Positions 32,805-41,590 of a stretch of DNA of 43,934 nucleotides are shown in pieces. The stretch is taken from the NCBI RefSeq assembly GCF_001942465.1, contig NZ_MKJY01000521.1:1-43934 (forward strand). The letters are read 5' to 3'. This DNA is from Actinomadura sp. CNU-125. GTDB taxonomy: Bacteria > Actinomycetota > Actinomycetes > Streptosporangiales > Streptosporangiaceae. A program made the translations under genes and the position numbers. The stretch's first letter is position 1. Every line of letters starts with the position of its first letter. The notes under the pieces were generated by a model, which made no database searches, had not been told where the DNA came from, and saw nothing but the letters and a program-made list of their open reading frames with translations.

Positions 32805-34818
32805 GGTTGAGGGGGCGAGCCGGTCAGTTCCGCCAGCTCGGCGAGGAGTTCGGACACGGCGACCGGGTCCACGTCGCTCCAGTGGGCCTGCTGAAGGCGG
32901 GGGAGCAGCCTGACGGCCCCGATCTCCTGGTCGGCGTACCGGTCGGGTTCCCGGATGTGGATGCCGGGCATGAACGTGACCCACACGTCATGGCCGTCGG
33001 ACGTGGTGAACTGCATCCGGCGCCGGTGGACCATCCGGTGCGGCGGTTCCGGAAGGCTCCAGCCGCGCGCGGTCATGTCGACGATCCGGCTCGTCGGGAC
33101 GCGCACGCCGAGGAACCGGTGCAGCGATGTCGAGTCGAACTCGGCGTCGGTCAGGACGTGGACGGGACGGGCGAGCTGCTCGAACGGCTGCGGGACGGCA
33201 TCGTCCGCGAAGACCTCCGCCCACGCCTCGGCGTCGTCGAGGCGGATCGGGTGCGGGAGGGCGACGCGGGCGTCGTCCGGCAGGACGAACGGGACGCCGC
33301 GGACGTCGGCGAACGTGCCGTCCTCGGCGACGCGGAACGACGCCGGGCCGGCCGACCAGACGAGGCGGCGGACGACCGGCCGCAGCAGCGGATGTTCGGC
33401 GAGCACCGCGCGGAACTCGGCCGCCGTCCACGTCCGTCCGGCGAGCATCGCCTGTTCGAGGCGTTCGATCCGGTCGGCGAGGACGCGCGGGTCGGTGGCG
33501 TCCGCGGGGACGAGCCGGTCGGAGAGCTGTTCGGACGTCAGTCCGCGCATGATGGCGACCAGGTGCAGCCGGGCCTGCGCGTAGTCGCGCATCTCGTCGG
33601 AGGCGGCCGTGCGCGCGAGCCGGTCCAGCAGGCGCGGCGCGTCGTCGGGTCCCATGCCGGCCCGCATGTCGGCTAGCACCGCGACGGCCTCGTGTCCTTC
33701 GTGCGACCGGACGAACGACGACTCCCAGCGCTCCATCTCGCGGGCGAGCCGCGCGGCCGTCCCGGCGTCGCCGAGCCGCCGCAGCGCGTACTGGACGTCG
33801 GGCCCGGCCCACCGGTCGTCCGGAACGTCCCGGTTCACGTAGAGCGCCCAGGCGAGTTCGGCGAGCGAGCCGGGGTCGAGGTGCTCGAAGACCGGCTCGC
33901 AGCCCCCGTACGGGTCGTCGATCGTGGAGATCCGCAGCATCGTGACGAGGTTCCGGGTCGCGGAGACCGGCAGCGCCGCCGTCCCGTCCCGCAGCAGCAC
34001 CCGCGGCAGCGAGTCCCGGACGAACTCCGCGTCGACCTCGGGCAGCGGATCGGGATACCGCTCGACGGGGTCGAGGGCGAGCGCGCGTACCGCCGCGGCG
34101 GCCCCCTCCCCGTACTGCCGTGCGGCCTCGACGGCGCATTCGGCGCCGTGCTCCCGCACGATGAGCGCGAGCGCCCGCTCGGCGCGCTCCCGCGCGGGTC
34201 CGGCGCGCGCAGCGCCTCCGGGACGACGAACGGTGCGGCGGCCCGGCCGTGCCACTGCAACCACGCGCGTGCGTGGTCGGCGCGGCCGGGGTCGTCCAGG
34301 ACCTCGATCATGATCCGGGCGGTCGCGGCGTCCAGGAAGGGGACGAGGGGCGTCGCGCACCCGTGCCGTCCGGCGGCGTGCAGCAGCAGCGGGAGCGCCG
34401 CGAGGCCGTGCCGGGCGGCGATGAGCATGAGCGGGGCGTCGGGCGCCGCCTCGTACCAGCCGTCGAAGTACCGCTCGTCCGCGAGCAGCTCGCGGGCGAG
34501 CTCGTCCGGGCCCCGCATCACCAGCCAGTAGTACATCCGGCCGTCGGCCGTGCCGCCGCGCAGCCGTCCGGCGACCTCGGCCCAGTCGGTGTCGCCGGGC
34601 GGTACCGGGAGGAGAGCGTACAGGGCGATCTCCGGGGTCATCGACCACGCCTGCCGGTACCCGGGCGGCCACGACTCGACGGCCGGTGCCGCCGGGGCCG
34701 CCGTATCCGCGAGGACGACCGGTTCCGCCCTGGGGGCCGGACGCGTCCAGGGCGGGGCGGCGAGCAAGGGCGGCAGGGCGCTCGCGGCGGCGTCGGGGAT
34801 CGGGTCGCCGTCGCTCAC
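32801..34818 (-). CDS. DUF4132 family protein B, shorter and frameshifted
   Basis: From GTG 34818 (overlapping the stop of C) it reads AAASALPPLLAAPPWTRPAP and ELARELLADERYFDGWYEAA. One base must be added near 34200 (GGGTC/CGGC on the plus strand) to pass from VVPEALRAP to RERAERALALIVREHGAECA. The frame then stays open to 32801 with EHPLLRPVVRRLVW, FRVAEDGTFADVRGVPFVLP and MTARGWSLPEPPH. About 672 residues when repaired. It lacks the roughly 75-residue block of A and C that holds TLDYG...FRVGFDEHLKP and KTLPKPG, so it is a diverged paralogue. Confidence 0.85.
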
Positions 34819-37043
34819 GCCGCCGGGTCCGTCCCGGTCAGTTTCGCCAGCGTGGCCAGGACCTCCGACGTCAGGACGGGCCCGAGTCCGTCGAACGTGA
34901 GACCGCCCGCGCCGTGGCTCCTCGTGCTCAGCTCCACCCGGTCGATCTCCTGCACGGGGGCGTCGTCGGGCGTGAGGACGCGGATGCCGGGCTCGATGTG
35001 GACGACGAGGTACCGGTCTTCGCCGAGTTCGAGCGACACGTGCCGCTGGAAGCCGCCGACCTCCTTCTCGCCGAGCTTCCAGCCCGCGCGGACGAGCCCG
35101 AAGATCGGCCCGTTCGGGACGGACGCGCCCTCGAAGCGGGGCAGCCGCGACGCCGCGCGCTCGCCGGGCGCGGGCTCGTGCACCACCCGTCCGAGCTGGG
35201 GGAACGGCTGCAGGATCTCGTAGTCGGCGAACACCGCGGCCCAGGCGTCGCGGTCCTTGAGCAGGAGCGGGTGCGGGAGCGTGATCGCGGCGCCGTCGGG
35301 CGGGACGAACGCGTCGTCGCGGACGTCGGCGAACGTGCCGTCCTCGGCCACGCGGAACGAGTCCGGCCCGGCGGACCAGACGAGGCGGCGGACGATGTGC
35401 CGCAGCAGCGGCTGCTCGGCGAGCACCTCGCGGAACTCGCCGGGCGCCCACGAACGCCCGGAGACCATCGCCTGTTCGAGGCGTTTGATCTGGTCGGCGG
35501 CGATGGTCCGCACTTCCTTCTTGAGGTCGGCGAACCGCCGGTACGCGACCGGTGCGAGGGCGTCGTCGTCCTTCGCGCCCGGCTTCGGGAGTGTTTTGCG
35601 GAGCTTGCCGCTCTCATCCCGGACGTACGGTTTGAGGTGCTCGTCGAACCCGACGCGGAAGCGGCGCGGCCCGTAGTCGAGCGTCATCGCGCCGTCGGCG
35701 TCCAGGCCGAGGTCCGGGACGAGCCGGTCGGTGAGCTGCTCGCGCGTGATGCCGCGCTCGCGGGCGACGGCGTTCAGCCGCGCCTGCGCGTGCGTCCGCA
35801 TCCGCTTGGCGTCGGCCGCCTTCCGCGCGAGCCGGTCGAGGTGGCGGAGCGTGTCGGGGGAGTCGATCGCGGTCAGCACGTCCAATGCCGACAGCCCGCC
35901 CGACCAGACCCGCTCCCTGCTCCAGCGGCCCATCACGGTCGCGAGCCGCGCCGCCGTCCGCGCGTCGCCGAGCCGCCGCAGCCCGTACCGGACGCCGGGC
36001 GAGGCCCACGTCTTCGGGACGTACCCCTCCTTCAGGTACAGCGCCCACGCGAGTTCGGCGAGCGAGCCGGGGTCGAGGTGCTCGAAGACGGGCTCGCAGC
36101 CGGCGTACGGGTCCTTGACCGACGAGATCCGCAGCATCGTGACGAGGTTCCGGGTCGCGGAGACCGGCAGCGCCGCCGTCCGGCCGCGCAGCAGCACCTG
36201 CGGGAGATCCGCGCGGACGAACTCCTCGTCCGGTTCGGGCAGCGGGTCGGGGTACCGGTCGAGGGGATCGAGGCCGAGCGCCTCCATCGCCGCCACGGCC
36301 CGCTCCCCGTACTGCCGCGCCGCCTCGACGACGCACCCGCCGCCGTGCTCGCGGGCGATGACCGCGATGGCCCGTTCGGCCTGGTCCCGCTTGGGGCCGG
36401 GCTTGCGCAGCGCCTCCGGGACGACGAACGCGCGGCGGCCGGGCCGTGCCAGGCCGCCCACGCGCGCGGCGTCGTCCTCGCCGTGCTTCCCGAAGCACTT
36501 GATCATGAACTGGGCGGTGGCGTCGTCCACGAACGGGACGAGCGCCGCCGCGCACGACAGATGCTCCTTGGCGGCGTGCAGGATCAGCCGGTGGGCGGCG
36601 AGCCCGCGCCGCGCCGCGAACCGTTTGAGAGGCGTGACGTACACCCAGCCGGACCAGTCGTCGAAGTACCGCTCGTCGGCGAGGAGTTCGCGGGCCAGGT
36701 CGTCCGGTCCGTCCAGGACGAGCCAGCGGTACCGGGCGCTCCGCTGCCCTCCGCGCGCCTCCTTCAGGGCGGCGCCGCCGCGGAAGTACGCTGCGATCGA
36801 CTCCCAGTCCGGGGCGTCCGGGAGGGGGACCTCGTTCCTCCGCCAGGTGTCGGACACGTCCGCGAACGCCTCGCGCACTCCGGGCGGCCACGACTCGACG
36901 GCCGGTGTCTTCGGCCGCTTCAGGCCCTTCAGGACGATCGGTTCCGCGGGGCCGGGCGTCCGGGCGCGGGTCCACGGCGGGTCCAGCAGCAGGGCCGGAA
37001 CGTCGCTCGCCGGTGCGTCCGGAACGCGGGGTGAATCCGTCAT
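34815..37043 (-). CDS. DUF4132 family protein C
   Basis: The 742-residue protein is intact. It shares the PWTR N-terminus (ALLLDPPWTRARTPGPAEPI), the LLADERYFDDW block, ALPVSATRNLVTMLRISSVK (near-identical in B), TLDYGPRRFRVGFDEHLKPY with KTLPKPGAKDD (as in A), and HIVRRLVWSAG, FADYEILQPFPQLGRVVHEP, GWKLGEKEVGG. ATG 37043 is chosen because it overlaps the stop of a five-codon ORF and gives the same start region as A; the frame is open to 37487 by chance. It is the first gene of the three-gene operon. Function unknown. Confidence 0.92.
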   Translation of the reverse strand: MTDSPRVPDAPASDVPALLLDPPWTRARTPGPAEPIVLKGLKRPKTPAVESWPPGVREAFADVSDTWRRNEVPLPDAPDWESIAAYFRGGAALKEARGGQRSARYRWLVLDGPDDLARELLADERYFDDWSGWVYVTPLKRFAARRGLAAHRLILHAAKEHLSCAAALVPFVDDATAQFMIKCFGKHGEDDAARVGGLARPGRRAFVVPEALRKPGPKRDQAERAIAVIAREHGGGCVVEAARQYGERAVAAMEALGLDPLDRYPDPLPEPDEEFVRADLPQVLLRGRTAALPVSATRNLVTMLRISSVKDPYAGCEPVFEHLDPGSLAELAWALYLKEGYVPKTWASPGVRYGLRRLGDARTAARLATVMGRWSRERVWSGGLSALDVLTAIDSPDTLRHLDRLARKAADAKRMRTHAQARLNAVARERGITREQLTDRLVPDLGLDADGAMTLDYGPRRFRVGFDEHLKPYVRDESGKLRKTLPKPGAKDDDALAPVAYRRFADLKKEVRTIAADQIKRLEQAMVSGRSWAPGEFREVLAEQPLLRHIVRRLVWSAGPDSFRVAEDGTFADVRDDAFVPPDGAAITLPHPLLLKDRDAWAAVFADYEILQPFPQLGRVVHEPAPGERAASRLPRFEGASVPNGPIFGLVRAGWKLGEKEVGGFQRHVSLELGEDRYLVVHIEPGIRVLTPDDAPVQEIDRVELSTRSHGAGGLTFDGLGPVLTSEVLATLAKLTGTDPAA

Positions 37044-37057
37044 CGTTCCCGTTTCAT
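37040..37057 (-). CDS. Five-codon mini-ORF before DUF4132 C
   Basis: ATG AAA CGG GAA CGA TGA (MKRER) ends in the start codon of DUF4132 C (ATGA), just as MKQET ends in that of A. Both are preceded by ACC. The shared ACCATGAAACRGGA stretch suggests the leader was copied together with the genes. Whether it is translated is unknown. Confidence 0.35.
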   Translation of the reverse strand: MKRER

Positions 37058-37085
37058 GGTCGGTGCGGTGGCGACAACGTGAAGA

Positions 37086-37095
37086 GGTGATCACC
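37086..37095. promoter_or_regulatory. Palindrome between DUF4132 C and the PhoX gene
   Basis: GGTGATCACC is a perfect 10-base palindrome in the 115-base spacer between the two divergent genes; a diverged half-copy GGGATCAC follows at about 37101-37108. It could bind a dimeric regulator of either gene. No clear promoter boxes were found. Confidence 0.4.
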
Positions 37096-37158
37096 ACCGT
37101 GGGATCACGCAATCTATGACGGACCGGGGACATCGGAACGTTCCCGAAAACGAGGGAC

Positions 37159-38556
37159 ATGGACATGGCAGTGACGCGTCGGGAGGTTCTCGCGGGAACG
37201 GGCACGTTCGGGGCGGGCATCGCGGTCATCGGAGCCGTGGACCACCTGTTCGGCGGCGATCCGTCCGGGAGCGGCGCGCGCGCCGTCGTCGGCCCCGCGC
37301 GCGACACCGGATACGGGCCGCTCGTGCCCGACCCGGACGGCCTGCTCGACCTGCCGCGCGGCTTCCGGTACACGGTCGTGTCGCGCGAGGGCGAGCCGCT
37401 GCGGTCGGGGGAGGGCCCGCTGCCGAGCCACTTCGACGGCATGGCGGCGTTCCCCGCGCGGGACGGCGCCGTCCGGCTCGTCCGCAACCACGAGAACCGT
37501 CCGGACGCCGCGCACCGCGTGCCCGTCGTGAACGGCCTGACCTACGACCCCGAGGGGCTCGGCGGCTGCACCCTCGTGGAAGTGGACGGGGCGTACCGGG
37601 TGCGGGAGGAGCGCGTCGCGATCGCCGGGACGGCCGTCAACTGCGCGGGCGGCCCGACCCCGTGGCGCAGCTGGCTGACCTGTGAGGAGACCGAGGACAA
37701 GGCGGGGGACAACGGCTACACCAAGGACCACGGGTTCGTGTTCGAGGTCGACCCCTACCAGCACGGCCGGACCGCGCCCGAGCCGCTGACCGCGCTCGGC
37801 CGGTTCCAGCACGAGGCGGTCGCGGTCGACCCGCGCGACGGGACCCTCTACGAGACCGAGGACGCCTTCAACCGGCCGTTCGGGCTGTTCTACCGGTTCC
37901 TCCCGAAAGATCCGCGCGGCGGTTTCGGGAGCCTGCGCGCCGGGGGACGACTGGAGGCGCTGCGCGTCCCGGACGTTCCGGACCTCTCGGTCGTGCAGGA
38001 GCCCGGCACGGTGTTCGACCGCGTCGAATGGGTCGAGGTGCCCGACCCGCTCGCACGCGAGACGCCCGTCCGGTTCCAGGACTTCGGCAAGGGCGGCATC
38101 ACCCACGCGCAGAAGCTCGAAGGCTGCTACTGGAGCGGCGACCGCGTCCATTTCACGTCGAGCTACGCCCGGACGGACGAAGGCGCCTCCGCCGACCATT
38201 TCGGGCAGGTGTGGTCGTACGAGCCGCGCAGCGGGCGCCTCACGCTCGTGATCGTCTTCGGCCCCGGCACGGACGTCCGGACGCCCGGCGACTCGCCCGA
38301 CAACATCTGCACGGCGCCGCAGGGCGGGCTGATGATCTGCGAGGACGGCGACGGCGCGCAGCACGTGTTCGGCGTGACGCGCCGCCGGACCGTCTACCCG
38401 ATGGCGCGCAACCGGCAGGACATCGGCGGCGACGCCGGCCCCGAGTGGGGCGAGTTCGCGGGCGTGACCTTCGCCCCGGACGGACGCACCATGTTCGTCA
38501 ACGTCTACGACCCGGGCACGACGTTCGCAGTCACCGGCCCCTGGAACCGAATCTAA
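37159..38556 (+). CDS. PhoX family (DUF839) secreted phosphatase-like protein
   Basis: The 465-residue protein starts with a Tat-type signal (VTRREVLAGTGTFGAGIAVI). The PhoX/DUF839 beta-propeller pattern follows: FDGMAAFPARDGAVRLVRNH ENR, LGGCTLVEVDG, NCAGGPTPWRSWLTCEETED, FQHEAVAVDPRDGTLYETED and DNICTAPQGGLMICEDGDG. PhoX enzymes are calcium/iron-dependent alkaline phosphatases exported folded by Tat; several such proteins in actinobacteria are shorter and untested. The Glu/Glu/Asp calcium ligands (CEETED, YETED, CEDGDG) appear kept. It is divergent from the DUF4132 operon. Confidence 0.88.
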   Translation: MDMAVTRREVLAGTGTFGAGIAVIGAVDHLFGGDPSGSGARAVVGPARDTGYGPLVPDPDGLLDLPRGFRYTVVSREGEPLRSGEGPLPSHFDGMAAFPARDGAVRLVRNHENRPDAAHRVPVVNGLTYDPEGLGGCTLVEVDGAYRVREERVAIAGTAVNCAGGPTPWRSWLTCEETEDKAGDNGYTKDHGFVFEVDPYQHGRTAPEPLTALGRFQHEAVAVDPRDGTLYETEDAFNRPFGLFYRFLPKDPRGGFGSLRAGGRLEALRVPDVPDLSVVQEPGTVFDRVEWVEVPDPLARETPVRFQDFGKGGITHAQKLEGCYWSGDRVHFTSSYARTDEGASADHFGQVWSYEPRSGRLTLVIVFGPGTDVRTPGDSPDNICTAPQGGLMICEDGDGAQHVFGVTRRRTVYPMARNRQDIGGDAGPEWGEFAGVTFAPDGRTMFVNVYDPGTTFAVTGPWNRI

Positions 38557-38651
38557 AACCCGGGCCCCAGCCCCCAACCCGCCCCCGCCCCGCATCCGCA
38601 GAACCCCCGGCGCCCGGACCGCCCGCGTCCCGGCGGGCCGCCCCGCCCCGC

Positions 38652-39776
38652 GCGTACCGGCTCGAAGCCGCCTTCCAGGAGAAGGTCGACGCCGAGTCGT
38701 GGCGGGTGCGCGACCTCGGCATCGAGGTGTTCCGGTTCTTCGGACGGTTCGTCGGGCGGGGCAACCGCGCCGAGTTCATCGGGCTGACCCTGATCATCGT
38801 GGTGGGGTACGCGCTGCTGGAGTCCGGCTCGGCAAGCCTGGGCGACGTGGCGGCGGCCCCGCTGCTGTTCCACCGCCTGTTCAACCCGCTGGGCGCGATC
38901 CTGTTCACCTTCGACGAGGCGCAGAAGTCGGGCGCGAGCCTGACCCGGCTCGTCGGGGTACTGGGGGAGTCCGCGGAGGAACGCCTCGTGGGCGACACCG
39001 CCGTGGCGGCGGCGGACCGCGAGGACGGCCCGGCCCGCTCGGTGACGGTCGAAGGCTTGACGTTCGCCTATCCGGGCACCGGCACGCCGGTCCTGCGCGA
39101 CGTCGATCTGACGATCCCGTCCGGCGGCTCGCTCGCGCTGGTGGGCGCGACGGGCGCGGGCAAGACGACCCTGGCCGCGCTGATCGCGGGCATCGGCACC
39201 CCGAGCACCGGACGGGTGCGCATCGGCGGCGCCGACCTCGCCGACCTCGACGAGGCCGCGGCGCGCGCCCTGGTGGGCATCGTGACGCAGGAGACGCACG
39301 TGTTCTCCGGCTCGCTCCGCGACGACCTGCGGCTGGCCGCGCCGGACGCGACGACGCCGAGCTGATGGACGCGCTGCGCACCGTCGCGCCGACGGGTGGG
39401 CCGACGCGCTGCCCGAGCGGGGCTCGGCACCCTGGTCGGCGAGGGCGGCGATCGCCTGGACGCCACCAAGACCACGCAGGTCGCGCTGGCGCGGCTGGTG
39501 CTGGGCCGGACGCCGGTCGTGGTCCTCGACGAGTCGACCGCGGAGGCCGGCAGCCAGGGCGCCGCCGAACTGGAACGTGCCGTCCTGGCGGCCTGCCGGG
39601 GCCGCACCACACTGTTCGTCGCGCACCGGCTGACGCAGGCGATGGCGGCCGACCGCATCGCCGTGCTGGAGGCGGGCCGCGTCGTCGAGCAGGGCACGCA
39701 CGAGGAGCTGGTGGCCCTGGACGGCCGGTACGCGCGCCTGTGGCAGGCGTGGCGAGAGGGGGCGCCGCCGCTATGA
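38652..39776 (+). pseudogene. 5'-truncated ABC exporter half-transporter
   Basis: The reading begins inside the membrane domain (AYRLEAAFQEKVDAESWRVR, then the last two helices and LLFHRLFNPLGAILFTFDEA), so roughly the first 200 residues are missing. The nucleotide-binding domain shows Walker A GATGAGKTT. Three frame changes within 39350-39425 are needed to pass DDAELMDALRTV and DGWADALPER to GTLVGEGGDRLDATKTTQVA, VVVLDESTAEAG and VAHRLTQAM. It lies directly after PhoX and overlaps the next exporter gene by ATGA. It was the partner half of a heterodimeric exporter. Confidence 0.8.
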
Positions 39777-41494
39777 CGACGACTTCGACTCCGGACGACG
39801 GGCGGCCGCGCACGGGTTCGGCGATCCTGCGGACCACGCTGCGCCGCAACGCCCGCGCCATGACCGGCGGCACCGTCCTCATGGGCATGTACCAGGCGGG
39901 CGAGACGGCGTTCCCCATCGCGCTCGGCCTGATCGTCGAGCACGCGCTGCGCGACCGCGGCCTCGACACGCTGGCCCTGTCGATCGCCGCGCTGGCAGTG
40001 ATCACCGCCGTCGTGTCGTTCTCGTGGCGGTTCGGGATGCGCATCCTGCAGAAGGCCAACACGACCGAGGCGCACCGCTGGCGGGTGGACGTCGCGGCGT
40101 GCGGGCTGCAGCCGGTGGCGCGGGACGTCGACCTCAAGTCCGGCGAGGTGCTGACCATCGCCACCGAGGACGCCGACCAGACCGCCGACATCGTCGAGGT
40201 GGTGCCGCTGCTGATCAGCTCGCTCGTCGCGGTGCTGATCGCGGCGGTCGCGCTGGGCATGGCCAGCGTCCGGCTCGGGCTGCTGGTGATCGTCGGGACC
40301 GTCGCGATCCTGACGATCCTGAGCGTGCTGTCCCGGCGCATCGGGACCGCGACCCGCGAGCAGCAGGCCCGGGTGGCGCGGGCGGGCGCGAAGGTCGCCG
40401 ACCTGATCATCGGCCTGCGGCCGCTGCGCGGCTTCGGCGGCAACCACGCGGCGTACGGGTCCTTCCGGACGGTCAGCGACGACGCGCGGCGCCAGGCCGT
40501 CGGCGTCGCGAAGGTGAACGGCGCCTACGCGGGCGCGGCCATGGCCCTCAACGCGGTCCTCGCCGCCGCCGTGACCCTCATGGCGGGGCACCTCGCGTTC
40601 CAGGGCCGGATCAGCATCGGCGAACTCGTCATGGCGGTCGGGCTGGCCCAGTTCGTCATGGAACCCCTCAAACAGTTCTCCGAGATGCCGAAGTACGTCA
40701 TGACGGCGCGCGCGTCCGCCGACCGGATGGCGCTGGTGCTCGCCGCGCCGCCGGTCCGCACCCCCGGGACCGAACGCCCGGACGCGCACGGCGGCCTGGA
40801 GGTCGACGGCGTCCGGTACGGGTCCCTGGACGAGCTGAAGTTCCAGGTTTCGGCCGGGGAGTTCGTGGCGATCGCCGCCTACCGGACGCGCGCGGCCGCC
40901 GACCTCGCGTCCGTCCTGGCCGGGAACGTCCCGCCCGGCGAATACGCGGGAACGGTGCGGGTCGGCGGGCACGACGCGGCCGACCTGTCGATCGAGGCGC
41001 TCCGCGCGCACATGCTGGTCAACCCGTCCGACGGGGAGATCTTCGCGGGCACCCTCCGCTCGAACATCGACCCCGCCGGCACCGGACGGGCGGTCGAGGC
41101 GGCCGTCGAGGCGGCGGTCGAGGCGTCCATGCTCACCGACGTCGTCGCACTGCACCCGGAAGGGCTCGACTACGCCGTCCGCGACCGCGGCGCGAACCTG
41201 TCCGGCGGGCAGCGGCAGCGGCTGTCGCTGGCCCGCGCGCTCGCGGCCGACGCCGACGTGCTCGTCCTGCACGACCCGACGACCGCCGTCGACGCCGTCA
41301 CCGAACAGCTCATCGCGCGCAACGTCGCCGAACTGCGCCGGGGCCGCACCACCGTCGTGATCTCCGCCAGCCCGGCGCTGCTCGACGCCGCCGACCGCGT
41401 CCTCGTCCTGGCCGACGGCGCCGTCACGGCGGAGGGCACGCACCGCGACCTGCTCGGCACCGACGAGGGCTACCGCCGGGCCGTCGCGCGCTGA
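39773..41494 (+). CDS. ABC exporter half with degenerate nucleotide-binding site
   Basis: The 573-residue protein has six membrane helices in residues 30-330 (GTVLMGMYQAGETAFPIALG, LLISSLVAVLIAAVALGMAS, AMALNAVLAAAVTLMAGHLA) and a C-terminal NBD. The NBD keeps the signature LSGGQRQRLSLARAL but has no Walker A GKS/T (the place reads AAYRTRAAADLASVLAG), and Walker B reads VLVLHDPTTAVD, with His and Asp where Asp and Glu are normal. Such halves work only with a canonical partner, here the truncated gene upstream. ATG 39773 overlaps its stop. Substrate unknown. Confidence 0.9.
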   Translation: MTTTSTPDDGRPRTGSAILRTTLRRNARAMTGGTVLMGMYQAGETAFPIALGLIVEHALRDRGLDTLALSIAALAVITAVVSFSWRFGMRILQKANTTEAHRWRVDVAACGLQPVARDVDLKSGEVLTIATEDADQTADIVEVVPLLISSLVAVLIAAVALGMASVRLGLLVIVGTVAILTILSVLSRRIGTATREQQARVARAGAKVADLIIGLRPLRGFGGNHAAYGSFRTVSDDARRQAVGVAKVNGAYAGAAMALNAVLAAAVTLMAGHLAFQGRISIGELVMAVGLAQFVMEPLKQFSEMPKYVMTARASADRMALVLAAPPVRTPGTERPDAHGGLEVDGVRYGSLDELKFQVSAGEFVAIAAYRTRAAADLASVLAGNVPPGEYAGTVRVGGHDAADLSIEALRAHMLVNPSDGEIFAGTLRSNIDPAGTGRAVEAAVEAAVEASMLTDVVALHPEGLDYAVRDRGANLSGGQRQRLSLARALAADADVLVLHDPTTAVDAVTEQLIARNVAELRRGRTTVVISASPALLDAADRVLVLADGAVTAEGTHRDLLGTDEGYRRAVAR

Positions 41495-41532
41495 CGTTTA
41501 CCCAATCCGCATCGTGCATGACTTTCTCCTGT

Positions 41533-41553
41533 GCGCCCCCCGGGTAGGGGCGC
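41533..41553. terminator. Hairpin before the catalase gene
   Basis: GCGCCCC (41533-41539) pairs perfectly with GGGGCGC (41547-41553) across a 7-base loop, 39 bases after the ABC stop and 37 before the catalase start. There is no T run. It may end the ABC transcript or lie in the catalase leader. Confidence 0.4.
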
Positions 41554-41590
41554 CGGGAGGCATGTCGCGGAGCGAGAGGAGACGGACGTC

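Noticed and set aside
30358..32913. 851-residue open frame on the plus strand
   Set aside because: It lies antisense to DUF4132 A and is rich in Arg, Gly, Val and Glu without motifs; long antisense frames are expected at this GC content.
34686..37034. 782-residue open frame on the plus strand
   Set aside because: Antisense shadow of DUF4132 C and B; no domain pattern and no ribosome binding site.
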